DNA from: Mycobacterium numidiamassiliense | GTDB lineage: Bacteria; Actinomycetota; Actinomycetes; Mycobacteriales; Mycobacteriaceae | DNA length: 64,000 nucleotides | Assembly: GCF_900157365.1 (NCBI RefSeq) | Contig: NZ_FUEZ01000004.1 | Span: 4,246,966 to 4,310,965 of the forward strand | Direction of reading: 5' to 3' | Shown: positions 1-6,993 of the stretch, piece after piece | Position numbering within the stretch: position 1 is the first letter of the stretch | Layout: the number at the start of each line of letters is the position of its first letter | Made by a program: the position numbers and the translations under genes | The notes under the pieces: generated by a model | Databases searched by the model: none | The model's input: the letters and a program-made list of their open reading frames with translations, nothing else | Told to the model about the DNA's origin: nothing

Positions 1-20
1 CCTGTTCGATCAATGTTCGA
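1..20 (-). promoter_or_regulatory. possible edge of a LexA/SOS box
   Basis: Read on the minus strand, this edge ends in TCGAACAGG, which is the left half of the mycobacterial SOS box (TCGAAC-N4-GTTCGA) cut by the window boundary. In M. tuberculosis the DUF3046 gene (Rv2738c), found here about 1.1 kb away, lies just upstream of recA. The half-site therefore fits a recA promoter facing left, outside the window. The second half cannot be seen, so this is a guess from context. Confidence 0.3.
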
Positions 21-49
21 CACGCCGCGGGAGTTCCGTGTGGCAATAT

Positions 50-170
50 CGGCTACCGAAAGGGCACCGACGGGCCCGCATACAGCTGAGGAAACCGGTG
101 CGAATCCGGCGCGGTCCCGCCACTGTGATCGGGCACGTCGTGACCCGAGAGCCAGATACTCACCGTCGGC
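50..170 (+). ncRNA. cobalamin (B12) riboswitch
   Basis: The segment contains the conserved core of the adenosylcobalamin aptamer. It has GGAAACCGGTGCGAATCCGG at 90-109, then the B12-box element GGTCCCGCCACTGTGA at 113-128, then GAGCCAGATACTC at 149-161. It precedes the FhuF-like gene by about 55 nt. A GC hairpin at 189-203 (GGGG/CCCC arms) lies directly before the purine-rich ribosome-binding region GGAGAGGG at 204-211. It could be the expression platform acting on translation. The 5' boundary is approximate because the outer stem was not folded. Confidence 0.88.
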
Positions 171-224
171 GCTTCCTCACTCGACACTGGGGCGGATCTC
201 CCCGGAGAGGGCGGTCGTAGAAGC

Positions 225-899
225 ATGGACATCTCCGCCGAGCTGGCCGAAATATCCACCTATAAAGGCTTTTTCGCGCTGACTGTGGGCGGAGACGCGG
301 CTGGATGGCACCCGGTCAGCCACGACTACGCCGACGGATTCAACGAACTGATCGACACCACCGTCAAGCGCTACCGCACGACCGACGCGCGGATCGGCGC
401 CTCACTGGTCCACCTTGGCCATGCTGCCCGATTGTGGTCACCCGTTCTGGCCTGCGCACTGGTCCACGGCGTCATTCCCGACTTCAAAGACCTGCAACGC
501 GCCGACGACGGGGCGCAGCTGCGCATACCGGAGCCCACCGGATCGCCCGTCGAGATCTCGGCGGGCGCGTTGTACCGCGTGGTGGTGAAACAGCACATGC
601 AGCCGTTTGCGGCCGGTCTGCGGCTCAAGTTGGCGCCTACCCTGCTGGCGGGCAACATTGCGTCCGCGCTGGTCGGCGCGTCGCGGGCGCTGCTCGCGGC
701 CCGGCCCGACTTGCGCGGCCCGATCGTCGAGATCACCGACTCCCTGCTGGACACCGGCGTGCTATCCGGCTCCGGCGTGCTCACCGGTTCACATCTGGGC
801 TTCCGGCGCGGCAGCTGCTGCCTTTTCTATCGCATCCCCGGGCGATCGGTATGCGGTGACTGCGTGTTTCGCCGGACGCCGGGGGCCAAGCGGAGATGA
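225..899 (+). CDS. FhuF-like ferric-iron reductase, [2Fe-2S] protein
   Basis: A 224-aa protein whose C-terminus carries Cys198-Cys199, Cys210 and Cys213, the C-C-x10-C-x2-C pattern that ligates the [2Fe-2S] cluster in FhuF. FhuF reduces Fe(III) in hydroxamate siderophores in the cytosol. The upstream cobalamin riboswitch indicates control by B12 rather than iron. That suggests a role in corrinoid metabolism, such as reduction of Co(III)/Co(II) before adenosylation, but this is inference. The N-terminal 190 residues have no other motif I recognise. M. tuberculosis has no gene here between the DUF3046 gene and recA. The ATG at 225 follows a purine-rich stretch at 204-211. Confidence 0.75.
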   Translation: MDISAELAEISTYKGFFALTVGGDAAGWHPVSHDYADGFNELIDTTVKRYRTTDARIGASLVHLGHAARLWSPVLACALVHGVIPDFKDLQRADDGAQLRIPEPTGSPVEISAGALYRVVVKQHMQPFAAGLRLKLAPTLLAGNIASALVGASRALLAARPDLRGPIVEITDSLLDTGVLSGSGVLTGSHLGFRRGSCCLFYRIPGRSVCGDCVFRRTPGAKRR

Positions 900-954
900 G
901 TGTGCGGCCAGGGCTTTGAGTGAGTGCCCAGGGCGGCGAAAACGCCCGAATCGC

Positions 955-1065
955 ACCGCCCGCGCACACTCGACGCCGCCGATCCACACTCGACGCCACC
1001 CGCGCACACTCGACGCCCCGCGCACACTCGACGCCGCCTAGGCCGCCGACGCACACCCGACGCCG
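955..1065. repeat. short direct-repeat array CACACTCGACGCC
   Basis: Four exact copies of CACACTCGACGCC start at 965, 985, 1005 and 1023 (spacings 20, 20 and 18), with degenerate copies around 1050. Another exact copy lies upstream of dapA at 17926-17938. It is an intergenic repeat located between two converging genes. The open frames across it are low-complexity Arg/His/Thr strings and are not genes. Confidence 0.75.
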
Positions 1066-1118
1066 ATGCCCGCAGGCGCAAACCCGACATAGACCCGGCG
1101 CGGCCACCGCGCCCTAGC

Positions 1119-1310
1119 TCACCACTGGTCGCGCGGCACATCGAAGTCGGCGCACAGCGCCCGCCAGACGTCGCGGGGATCGACGCCCTCCTCGATGGCC
1201 TGGGCCGCGGTTCGGCCGAAGCCGGTCAGCACATGATCGACCAGCACCGATGCGCCGTAGGCCGCACCAAACCGCAAGACCACCCGGTCGTTGAACTCCG
1301 TCAGCCGCAC
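1119..1310 (-). CDS. DUF3046 small protein (Rv2738c homologue)
   Basis: A 63-aa acidic protein of unknown function, nearly collinear with M. tuberculosis Rv2738c, the gene preceding recA. The conserved core includes LTEFNDRV, the FGAAYGAS stretch and a C-terminal WRALCADFDVPRDQW. I chose the GTG at 1310, so that the protein begins VRLTEF as in the homologue. A TTG three codons upstream is the alternative. It lies 21 bp downstream of the glycosyltransferase stop and is probably cotranscribed with it. Confidence 0.8.
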   Translation of the reverse strand: MRLTEFNDRVVLRFGAAYGASVLVDHVLTGFGRTAAQAIEEGVDPRDVWRALCADFDVPRDQW

Positions 1311-1331
1311 GCCAGCCAAGATACCGAGCGA

Positions 1332-2498
1332 CTAGCCGGCAAGTGCCAGCGCTTCGTGGCACACCCGCACCGGGTCGGCGACGTCGGTGGCGCCGGTGGC
1401 GGCCGCCCGCGCGGCCTCGCGGTAGCCGGGCGACGACAGCACTTCGTTGACCGCGCCCACCAGCGCGTCGGCGCTCAGCGGACGAATCAACCGCCCACTC
1501 CCCTGCCGCTGCACCCGATTGGCCAACTCCCACTGGTCCCCGCCGCCGGGCACCGCCACCAGCGGCACCCCGGCCAGCAGCGTCTTGGCCAGCATGCCGT
1601 GGCCCCCGCCGCAGATCACCAGGTCGGCGTGCGTCAAAAGCTCCGCCTGGCTGCCCAGTCCGACCACCGCCCACGGCGGCACCGTCAGCTCCGCACCGCC
1701 CAGCCGGGAGACCACCAGGCGCGACCCCTCCGGCAGGGTGTCGCCGGGCCTCAGACACTCCAGCGCCAGTTCGGTCAAGCCGACCGTCCCGGTCAACGCG
1801 GTCGACGGCGCGATCACCACCACCGGCCCGGTGCCGGCGGGGATCTGCAGCACCTGATCGGTCGGCTCGAAGTGCAGCGGGCCGACGACGACGGCCTCAG
1901 CCGGCCAGTCCGGACGGGGCACCTCGAGCGCGGGCAGCGTGGCGATCAGCCGTCGCAGCGGTCCAGGATCGCGGGCCGGCAGCCCGATCTCGGCGCGCGC
2001 CAACTCGCGCTGCCGCTGCCCCGCACGCACCGACCGCGCCGTCAGCGCCCGCATCGTGGCGTCACGCAGCCGGCCGCCGATTCCGGTGCCCGGCGCCAGG
2101 CCGCTGCCGATCGGCGGCAGCCCCTTGGACGGCAGGTACAGCGGATGCGGGGTGAGCTCTATCCACGGAATCCTCAGCAGCTCGGCCGCCATGCCGCCGC
2201 CCGCGGTGATGACGTCGGACACCACCAGGTCGGGTGCCAGGTCGCGCAGCGCGGCCACGTTGAGCTCGGCCATCCGCGCCGCCCGCAGGTGGATCCGGGC
2301 CCCGGCGTCGAGGTCCTCGTCGTCGGCCGTCAGCCCGTCCAGCGGGGCGGCGTCGATACCGGCGGCCCGGGCCGTCTCGATCCACTCCGCACCGGTGAAT
2401 AAGGCAGGCACATCGCCCGCGTCCCGAAAGCGCTGACACAGCGCGATCGCGGGAAACGAGTGCCCGGGATCCGGCCCGGCGACCACCGCGACGCGCAC
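1332..2498 (-). CDS. GT-B glycosyltransferase (Rv2739c homologue)
   Basis: A 388-aa UDP-glucuronosyl/glucosyltransferase-like protein. The N-terminal Rossmann fold opens with VAVVAGPDPGHSFP, typical of the acceptor-binding half. The C-terminal half has the GT1 donor-binding signature: the HADLVICGGGHGM loop, AGVPLVAVP, then GGGDQ. Sugar donor and acceptor are unknown; relatives act on glycolipids or macrolide-like aglycones. I chose the GTG at 2498, which leaves a 52-bp divergent gap to ephG. An upstream ATG at 2591 would run into ephG. The gene is followed closely by the DUF3046 gene. Confidence 0.82.
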   Translation of the reverse strand: MRVAVVAGPDPGHSFPAIALCQRFRDAGDVPALFTGAEWIETARAAGIDAAPLDGLTADDEDLDAGARIHLRAARMAELNVAALRDLAPDLVVSDVITAGGGMAAELLRIPWIELTPHPLYLPSKGLPPIGSGLAPGTGIGGRLRDATMRALTARSVRAGQRQRELARAEIGLPARDPGPLRRLIATLPALEVPRPDWPAEAVVVGPLHFEPTDQVLQIPAGTGPVVVIAPSTALTGTVGLTELALECLRPGDTLPEGSRLVVSRLGGAELTVPPWAVVGLGSQAELLTHADLVICGGGHGMLAKTLLAGVPLVAVPGGGDQWELANRVQRQGSGRLIRPLSADALVGAVNEVLSSPGYREAARAAATGATDVADPVRVCHEALALAG

Positions 2499-2537
2499 CG
2501 CCCTACCCTGCCACAGCGCCGGCCGGCCGGACTCGCC

Positions 2538-2543
2538 TACGCT
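2538..2543 (+). promoter_or_regulatory. -10 box TACGCT, leaderless ephG
   Basis: A TANNNT hexamer ends 7 nt before the ephG ATG, so transcription would start at or next to the start codon. Confidence 0.5.
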
Positions 2544-2550
2544 GGCAACC

Positions 2551-2982
2551 ATGACCGAGCCGACTGGGACAACCGTCGCGAACACTCGCACGGTCGAGGG
2601 TTTCCTGAACGCCTTGCAGGACGCCGATTACGACGCCGCGGACGCCGCTTTGGACGACAACCTCGTCTACGAGAACGTCGGGTTGCCGACGATTCACGGT
2701 CGCGCCCGCGCGATCAAACTCTTCCGCCAGATGGAAGGTCGCGCCTCGTTCGAGGTGAAGATCCACCGTATCGCCGCCGACGGCGCCGCGGTGCTGACCG
2801 AGCGCAGTGATGCGCTGATCTTCGGCCCGCTGCGGCTCCAGTTCTGGGTCTGCGGCGTGTTCGAGGTGCACAACGGGCGAATCACGTTGTGGCGGGACTA
2901 CTTTGACTTCTACGACATGCTCAAGGCCACCGCCCGCGGCCTGGCGGCGCTGGTGCTGCCGTCGTTGAAGCCGTCGTTCTAG
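2551..2982 (+). CDS. ephG: epoxide hydrolase, limonene-1,2-epoxide hydrolase fold
   Basis: A 143-aa protein closely similar to M. tuberculosis EphG (Rv2740, 149 aa). EphG opens epoxides on lipids and sterols with an Asp-Arg-Asp centre in an SnoaL-like cone fold. The family pattern is visible: a Tyr/Asn pair in LVYENVGLP and an Arg/Asp pair from LTERSD and WRDYFDFYD near the C-terminus. The enzyme is cytosolic. It is divergent from the glycosyltransferase and followed 10 bp later by a DUF5313 gene. The PE_PGRS gene found next to ephG in M. tuberculosis is absent here. Confidence 0.88.
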   Translation: MTEPTGTTVANTRTVEGFLNALQDADYDAADAALDDNLVYENVGLPTIHGRARAIKLFRQMEGRASFEVKIHRIAADGAAVLTERSDALIFGPLRLQFWVCGVFEVHNGRITLWRDYFDFYDMLKATARGLAALVLPSLKPSF

Positions 2983-2992
2983 ACCGGCGCGG

Positions 2993-3421
2993 ATGAGCCA
3001 GGACGCGAGCCGCGCCAAGCCGAACGCGTGGCAGTACATCCGGTATTGCTACGGCGGGCGGCTGCCGGACTCGATGCGGGACTGGGTGCGTGAGGACCTG
3101 ACCGGCAAGGGCGCCGCGCGCCGGATGATGCTGCGCGTCGCGGCGCCGGCGGTGCTGGTGCTCACTCCGTTCTGGCTGATCCCGACCACGCTCGAAGTTC
3201 ACCTGAGCATGACGCTGCCCATCCTCATTCCGTTCGTGTACTTCTCGCATGCGCTGAACAAGGTATGGCGCCGGCACATGCTGCAGGTGCACGGCCTCGA
3301 CCCGGAGCTGGTCGACGAGCTTGCCCGCAAGCGGGACGCCCCCATCTACCAGGCCTACCTCGACCGCTACCGCCCACGCCCGGACGCCGGGCCGGGACCG
3401 CCGCAGCCCCCGGAGGGCTAG
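2993..3421 (+). CDS. DUF5313 membrane protein
   Basis: A 142-aa protein. Its N-terminal WQYIRYCYGGRLPDSMRDWV block is characteristic of the actinobacterial DUF5313 family. Two hydrophobic segments at roughly residues 46-66 and 70-86 predict a small two-helix membrane protein, with a basic and Pro-rich C-terminus. Function is unknown. It starts 10 bp after ephG and its stop overlaps the pspM stop by 4 bp on the opposite strand. It occupies the place where M. tuberculosis has Rv2742c (pspN). Confidence 0.75.
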   Translation: MSQDASRAKPNAWQYIRYCYGGRLPDSMRDWVREDLTGKGAARRMMLRVAAPAVLVLTPFWLIPTTLEVHLSMTLPILIPFVYFSHALNKVWRRHMLQVHGLDPELVDELARKRDAPIYQAYLDRYRPRPDAGPGPPQPPEG

Positions 3422-4236
3422 CGGCGCTGCAGACCGCCGAGTTCGTCGAACGCCTGCGCCCAGCCGATCAGGCGATCGGTGGCTTCGACCAGCTCGTCGC
3501 GGCACCGCTGCTGGGCGGCCGCCAGGCCCACGCCCGCGTCGCCGCTCACCGATGAAACCAATTGTGCTGCGGCAGTGACCATTTCGTTGTACTGACGGAC
3601 ACCAGCACTCAGCTGTGCGGTGAACGCGTTGATGGTGGGCACCAGATACGCCCGCGACGGCTCCGCATGCTGCGCCGCCCGCTCCATCGACACAACCTCG
3701 GCCGCGGTGGCCGCCATCGCCGACGACGTCCGATTGGCCGCTGCGGTCAGATCGCGGATCTCGGCCGATGGCAGCATCGCCCCGCGTTCGATCACGCCCA
3801 ACAACGAGAAGAAGCCGCGCTCGGAGGCGCCCAGCGCGGACATCGCCGGGCGCGCTGCCGAGCCGGGCGGCGGCAGCCGGCGGACGCTGACAGGCCGTTG
3901 CGCAGGCAGCGGCTCGGCCTTCAGCCAGTGGTAGCGGAAGAACAACAGCGTCGCGGGAATCACCTCGACGACCGCGATGCCGCCAGTGATCTGCAGCAAC
4001 AACGCGAACCAGCCCCAGGCCGCCAGCACCGCCGTGACCAAACCCCAGAACACGCTGCCGGCCGTGAAGATCCAGGCCCAGCGCAGCGCGCGCCGGCGCC
4101 GGCGCAGCAGCCGCGCCCGCGGATCGGCGGCGGCGCTGATCTTGCGGGCGACCAAGTCGGAGACGTCGGCGGCGGTGTCCAACCCGCGCTGCAGCAGCGC
4201 GCGCCACGGCCCGCGCTGACTCACATTCCCCGACAT
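3418..4236 (-). CDS. pspM: PspA-system membrane protein PspM
   Basis: A 272-aa homologue of Rv2743c, the integral membrane partner of PspA in the mycobacterial envelope-stress response. Two adjacent transmembrane helices lie around residues 50-100 (the ALRWAWIFTAGSVFWGL region and the one that follows). They are flanked by an Arg-rich loop and followed by a long Ala-rich cytosolic helical domain. PspM is thought to anchor PspA and ClgR at the membrane. It starts 18 bp after pspA ends, so the two are cotranscribed. pspN is missing downstream. Confidence 0.85.
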   Translation of the reverse strand: MSGNVSQRGPWRALLQRGLDTAADVSDLVARKISAAADPRARLLRRRRRALRWAWIFTAGSVFWGLVTAVLAAWGWFALLLQITGGIAVVEVIPATLLFFRYHWLKAEPLPAQRPVSVRRLPPPGSAARPAMSALGASERGFFSLLGVIERGAMLPSAEIRDLTAAANRTSSAMAATAAEVVSMERAAQHAEPSRAYLVPTINAFTAQLSAGVRQYNEMVTAAAQLVSSVSGDAGVGLAAAQQRCRDELVEATDRLIGWAQAFDELGGLQRR

Positions 4237-4254
4237 CTCGCTGCGCCCGCCGAA

Positions 4255-5079
4255 TTACTGGCCGAGCGGCTTCTCGGCGACCGGGCCGCCAGCGGGCTCG
4301 GCGGGCGCGGCTGGAGTGGCTCCGGGGGCCGCGGCCGTCCCGCCCGCCGGCAGGGCCTCGCCGCGCATCGACGCCTTGATCTGCTCCAACCGGGAGTGGC
4401 CGGCCATCTGCACACTGGCCTGCTCGACCTCGAGCATGCGGCCCTGCACCGAGCCCTGGGCCAGTTCGGCGGAGCCGATCGCGTTGGCGTAGCGGCGTTC
4501 GATCTTGTCGCGCACCTCGTCGAGGCTCGGGGTGTTGCCCGGGGCAGCGATCTCGCTCATCGACCGCAGCGACGCGCTGACCTGTTCCTGCATCTTGGCC
4601 TGCTCGAGCTGGCTGAGCAGCTTGGTGCGCTCCGCGACCTTCTGCTGCAGCACCATCGAATTCTGCTCGACGGCCTTCTTGGCTTGCGTGGCCGCGTTGA
4701 GCGCCTGGTCGTGCAGGGCTTTGAGGTCCTCGACGCTTTGCTCGGCGGTGACCAGCTGAGCCGCGAACGCCTCGGCGGCGTTGTTGTACTCGAGGGCCTT
4801 GGCGGAGTCCGCGGCCGAGGTGGCCTGGTCGGCCAGCGTCAGGGCCTGACGCACGTTGACCTGCAGTTTTTCGATATCGGCCAGCTGCCGGTTGAGCCGC
4901 ATCTCCAGCTGGCGCTGGTTGCCGATCACCTGCGCGGCCTGCTGGGTCAGCGCCTGATGGGTGCGCTGCGCTTCCTCGATGGCCTGCTGAATCTGCACTT
5001 TGGGGTCGGCGTGTTCGTCAATTTTCGCGTTGAACAGCGCCATGAAGTACTTCCACGCTTTGACGAACGGATTAGCCAT
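4255..5079 (-). CDS. pspA: phage-shock protein A homologue (35-kDa protein)
   Basis: A 274-aa PspA/IM30 protein matching Rv2744c (270 aa). The N-terminal amphipathic helix (ANPFVKAWKYFMALF) can insert into stressed membrane. The rest is a long coiled coil to about residue 225, then an Ala/Pro-rich tail. PspA forms membrane-protecting scaffolds and binds ClgR to dampen the response. The SD sequence GGTGGAG lies 8 nt before the ATG. clgR is 300 bp upstream, across a tandem repeat array, so cotranscription needs read-through of the repeats or a separate promoter. Confidence 0.92.
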   Translation of the reverse strand: MANPFVKAWKYFMALFNAKIDEHADPKVQIQQAIEEAQRTHQALTQQAAQVIGNQRQLEMRLNRQLADIEKLQVNVRQALTLADQATSAADSAKALEYNNAAEAFAAQLVTAEQSVEDLKALHDQALNAATQAKKAVEQNSMVLQQKVAERTKLLSQLEQAKMQEQVSASLRSMSEIAAPGNTPSLDEVRDKIERRYANAIGSAELAQGSVQGRMLEVEQASVQMAGHSRLEQIKASMRGEALPAGGTAAAPGATPAAPAEPAGGPVAEKPLGQ

Positions 5080-5380
5080 GACTTAGCTCCACCTTCGCTT
5101 TTAGGCGACCCAGGGTCCGGTTAGGCCCTAGCTGCGCACATTCTGTCGCTCAATTTATCGGGTCGGCGCCGATCGCCCCACCCCTGGCGCTGATCGGCCC
5201 ATCCGCCACCCAGCCACTTGGCGCTGATCGCCCCAGCCCTGGCGCTGATCGACCCATCCGCCACCCAGGCCACTTGGCGCCGATCGCCCCATCCGCCACC
5301 CAGGCCACTTGGCGCTGACCGGCCCATCCGCCACCCAGGCCACTTGGCGCTGATCGGCCCATCCGGCGCCGGGCCGGCAC
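5080..5380. other. clgR-pspA intergenic region
   Basis: This 301-bp interval holds a short non-repetitive stretch next to pspA and the tandem repeat array next to clgR. I see no gene. The open frames running through it shift with the repeats and have no start signals. Confidence 0.7.
5165..5366. repeat. 35-bp tandem repeat with 21-bp short variants
   Basis: Full 35-bp units beginning GGCGCTGATCGGCCCATCC start at 5241, 5276 and 5311. A 34-bp unit starts at 5186 and a partial one at 5346. Two shortened 21-bp versions (GGCGCTGATCGCCCCAGCCCT type) start at 5165 and 5220. Neither period preserves a reading frame throughout. It is a VNTR-like array between clgR and pspA. Confidence 0.9.
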
Positions 5381-5719
5381 TCAGGCCACCGCAAGCGACG
5401 CCACCGGCGGGATGACGACCTTGGTGCTCGCATCGATGGTGGTCGCGCTGGCTGCGATCGGCGGCGCGGCGTGGGCTGCGCTTTCCTCGCTGGCCATCCG
5501 CTGACCGGCGTCGGTGAGCACCGTGGACACCGGAACCTGCAGCGCATCGCAGATGGCGTTGAGCAACTCGCTGGAGGGTTCTTTGCGGCCGCGCTCCACC
5601 TCGGAGAGATAGCCGAGGCTGACCCGGGCTGCATCGGAGACCTCGCGCAGCGTCCGGCCCTGTGACGTCCGGGCCCCGCGCAGCACCTCGCCGATGACCT
5701 CGCGCACCAGTGGCGACAT
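5381..5719 (-). CDS. clgR: XRE-family stress regulator ClgR
   Basis: A 112-aa transcription activator closely similar to Rv2745c. A helix-turn-helix occupies about residues 10-65 (LREVSDAARVSLGYLSEVER). The C-terminus retains the conserved STKVVIPPVASLAVA tail ending in Ala, a degron recognised by ClpP in this family. ClgR activates clp protease genes and the psp operon. I chose the ATG at 5719 because AAGGAG precedes it by 7 nt and the N-terminus then matches the homologue. A start at 5746 is also open. A SigE-like promoter lies upstream. Confidence 0.9.
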   Translation of the reverse strand: MSPLVREVIGEVLRGARTSQGRTLREVSDAARVSLGYLSEVERGRKEPSSELLNAICDALQVPVSTVLTDAGQRMASEESAAHAAPPIAASATTIDASTKVVIPPVASLAVA

Positions 5720-5780
5720 CCCGCTCTCCTTCGTCCAGCCAAACACCCTTCAGCACCGAATCGGCGCACTCAAATAGGTC

Positions 5781-5808
5781 AACGCCGGCCGCGGCGTTCT
5801 TGGTTCCC
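5781..5808 (-). promoter_or_regulatory. candidate SigE promoter of clgR
   Basis: The minus strand carries GGGAACC (5808-5802), then 18 nt, then CGTTG (5784-5780). This matches the mycobacterial ECF pattern GGAAC...GTT used by SigE and SigH. M. tuberculosis clgR is known to be SigE-dependent under envelope stress, so position and sequence agree. Confidence 0.5.
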
Positions 5809-5820
5809 GGTCGCGGCCGA

Positions 5821-6411
5821 TCAGTTTGGTGTCCGCCGCACTTCCCGGATCGTGGACGCCACGTAGTCGAGGCCGGTGACCACCGTGAGCACGATCGCGA
5901 CTGCCATCACCACCGCCGCAGCGATCAAGAAAGGCCCAGACAACGGCAACACGAACAACCCGATCGCGACCGCCTGGACAAAAGTCTTGAGTTTGCCGCC
6001 CCAGCTGGCGGGAATGACCCCGCGGCGGATCACCGCCAGCCGGAGCAATGTCACGCCGATCTCGCGGATCAGGATCACCACCGTGACCCACCAGGGCAGG
6101 TCGCTGAGCATCGACAGCGCTACCAGCGCCGATCCGATCAGCATCTTGTCCGCGATCGGGTCGACGAAGGCGCCGAATTCGGTAGCCATCCCATAGTTGC
6201 GGGCCAGCAGGCCGTCCAGCCGGTCGGTGATGCAGGCGACCGCGAAAATCGCGAAAGCCGTTATGCGCCAAAGAGTTTCGTGGCCCCCACCGCCGAACAT
6301 GGCGAGCAGGAAAATAGGGACCAACACCAGCCGCAGCAACGTCAGGACATTCGCCAGGTTGGCGATACGGGCACGCCCTGCGACCGGACCTGTCTGCGGC
6401 TGCCCCGACAC
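5821..6411 (-). CDS. pgsA3: CDP-alcohol phosphatidyltransferase PgsA3
   Basis: A 196-aa integral membrane enzyme homologous to Rv2746c, annotated as phosphatidylglycerophosphate synthase. The CDP-alcohol phosphotransferase signature D-x2-D-G-x2-A-R-...-G-x3-D-x3-D is visible as TDRLDGLLARNYGMATEFG, followed by AFVDPIADK. Several hydrophobic helices follow. It makes anionic phospholipid from CDP-diacylglycerol and glycerol-3-phosphate. The GTG at 6411 is supported by a -10 box 6 nt upstream. Longer frames starting at 6666 run into the divergent argA. The gene lies upstream of clgR, facing the same way. Confidence 0.88.
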   Translation of the reverse strand: MSGQPQTGPVAGRARIANLANVLTLLRLVLVPIFLLAMFGGGGHETLWRITAFAIFAVACITDRLDGLLARNYGMATEFGAFVDPIADKMLIGSALVALSMLSDLPWWVTVVILIREIGVTLLRLAVIRRGVIPASWGGKLKTFVQAVAIGLFVLPLSGPFLIAAAVVMAVAIVLTVVTGLDYVASTIREVRRTPN

Positions 6412-6417
6412 GGCATC

Positions 6418-6423
6418 AGAATA
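6418..6423 (-). promoter_or_regulatory. -10 box TATTCT, leaderless pgsA3
   Basis: TATTCT ends 6 nt before the GTG of pgsA3 on the minus strand. Confidence 0.5.
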
Positions 6424-6467
6424 GCTGTTGACCAGCGCAGCCGTGGTTGATGTCAATACTGTTAACC

Positions 6468-6989
6468 GTGACCGAAAGTTCACAGGGTGCCCCGCCGGCG
6501 GTCGTGATCCGGCGCGCGCGAACCTCCGACGTCCCCGCGATGAAGAATCTCGTCGACACCTACGCCGGCAAGATCCTGCTGGAAAAGAACCTGGTGACGC
6601 TATATGAGGCCGTCCAGGAATTCTGGGTGGCCGAGCTCGGGGGCCGAGTCGTCGGTTGTGGCGCATTGCACGTGTTCTGGTCCGATCTCGGCGAGATCCG
6701 CACCGTCGCGGTCGACCCGGCGGCCACCGGCCACGGCATCGGCCACGCGATCGTCTCGCGGCTGCTCGAGGTCGCTCGCGAGCTGCAGTTGAAACGGATC
6801 TTCGTGCTGACCTTCGAGACCGAGTTCTTCGGCAAGCACGGCTTTACCGAGATCGAGGGCACGCCGGTGAACGCCGAGGTGTTCGAGGAGATGTGCCGCT
6901 CCTATGACATCGGTGTGGCCGAATTCCTGGACCTGAGCTACGTCAAGCCCAACATTCTCGGCAACACCCGGATGCTGCTGCTGCTCTGA
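6468..6989 (+). CDS. argA: N-acetylglutamate synthase, GNAT type
   Basis: A 173-aa single-domain GNAT acetyltransferase nearly identical in layout to Rv2747 (174 aa). It catalyses the first step of arginine biosynthesis: acetyl-CoA plus glutamate to N-acetylglutamate. The acetyl-CoA loop is seen in VDPAATGHGIGHAIV at about residues 84-98, followed by conserved FETEFF and the terminal YVKPNILGN. The GTG at 6468 matches the homologue's start. TACTGT lies 5 nt upstream, so a leaderless transcript is possible. It is divergent from pgsA3 and converges on ftsK. Confidence 0.9.
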   Translation: MTESSQGAPPAVVIRRARTSDVPAMKNLVDTYAGKILLEKNLVTLYEAVQEFWVAELGGRVVGCGALHVFWSDLGEIRTVAVDPAATGHGIGHAIVSRLLEVARELQLKRIFVLTFETEFFGKHGFTEIEGTPVNAEVFEEMCRSYDIGVAEFLDLSYVKPNILGNTRMLLLL

Positions 6990-6993
6990 GGAC

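Noticed and set aside
781..1141. Several Arg/Cys-rich minus-strand frames over 781-1141
   Set aside because: They are translations of the short repeat array and of the end of the FhuF-like gene in other frames.
924..2402. Long plus-strand open frame (492 codons) opposite the glycosyltransferase
   Set aside because: Shadow of the GC-rich glycosyltransferase gene; Arg/Gln/His/Pro-rich composition, no domain, and it starts inside the repeat array.
5165..5366. CRISPR array
   Set aside because: Units are directly abutting with no unique spacers, and no cas genes lie nearby; it is a tandem repeat.
5155..5769. Repeat-containing protein genes across the 35-bp array
   Set aside because: The 35-bp period shifts frame each unit, there is no start signal, and clgR explains the upstream part.
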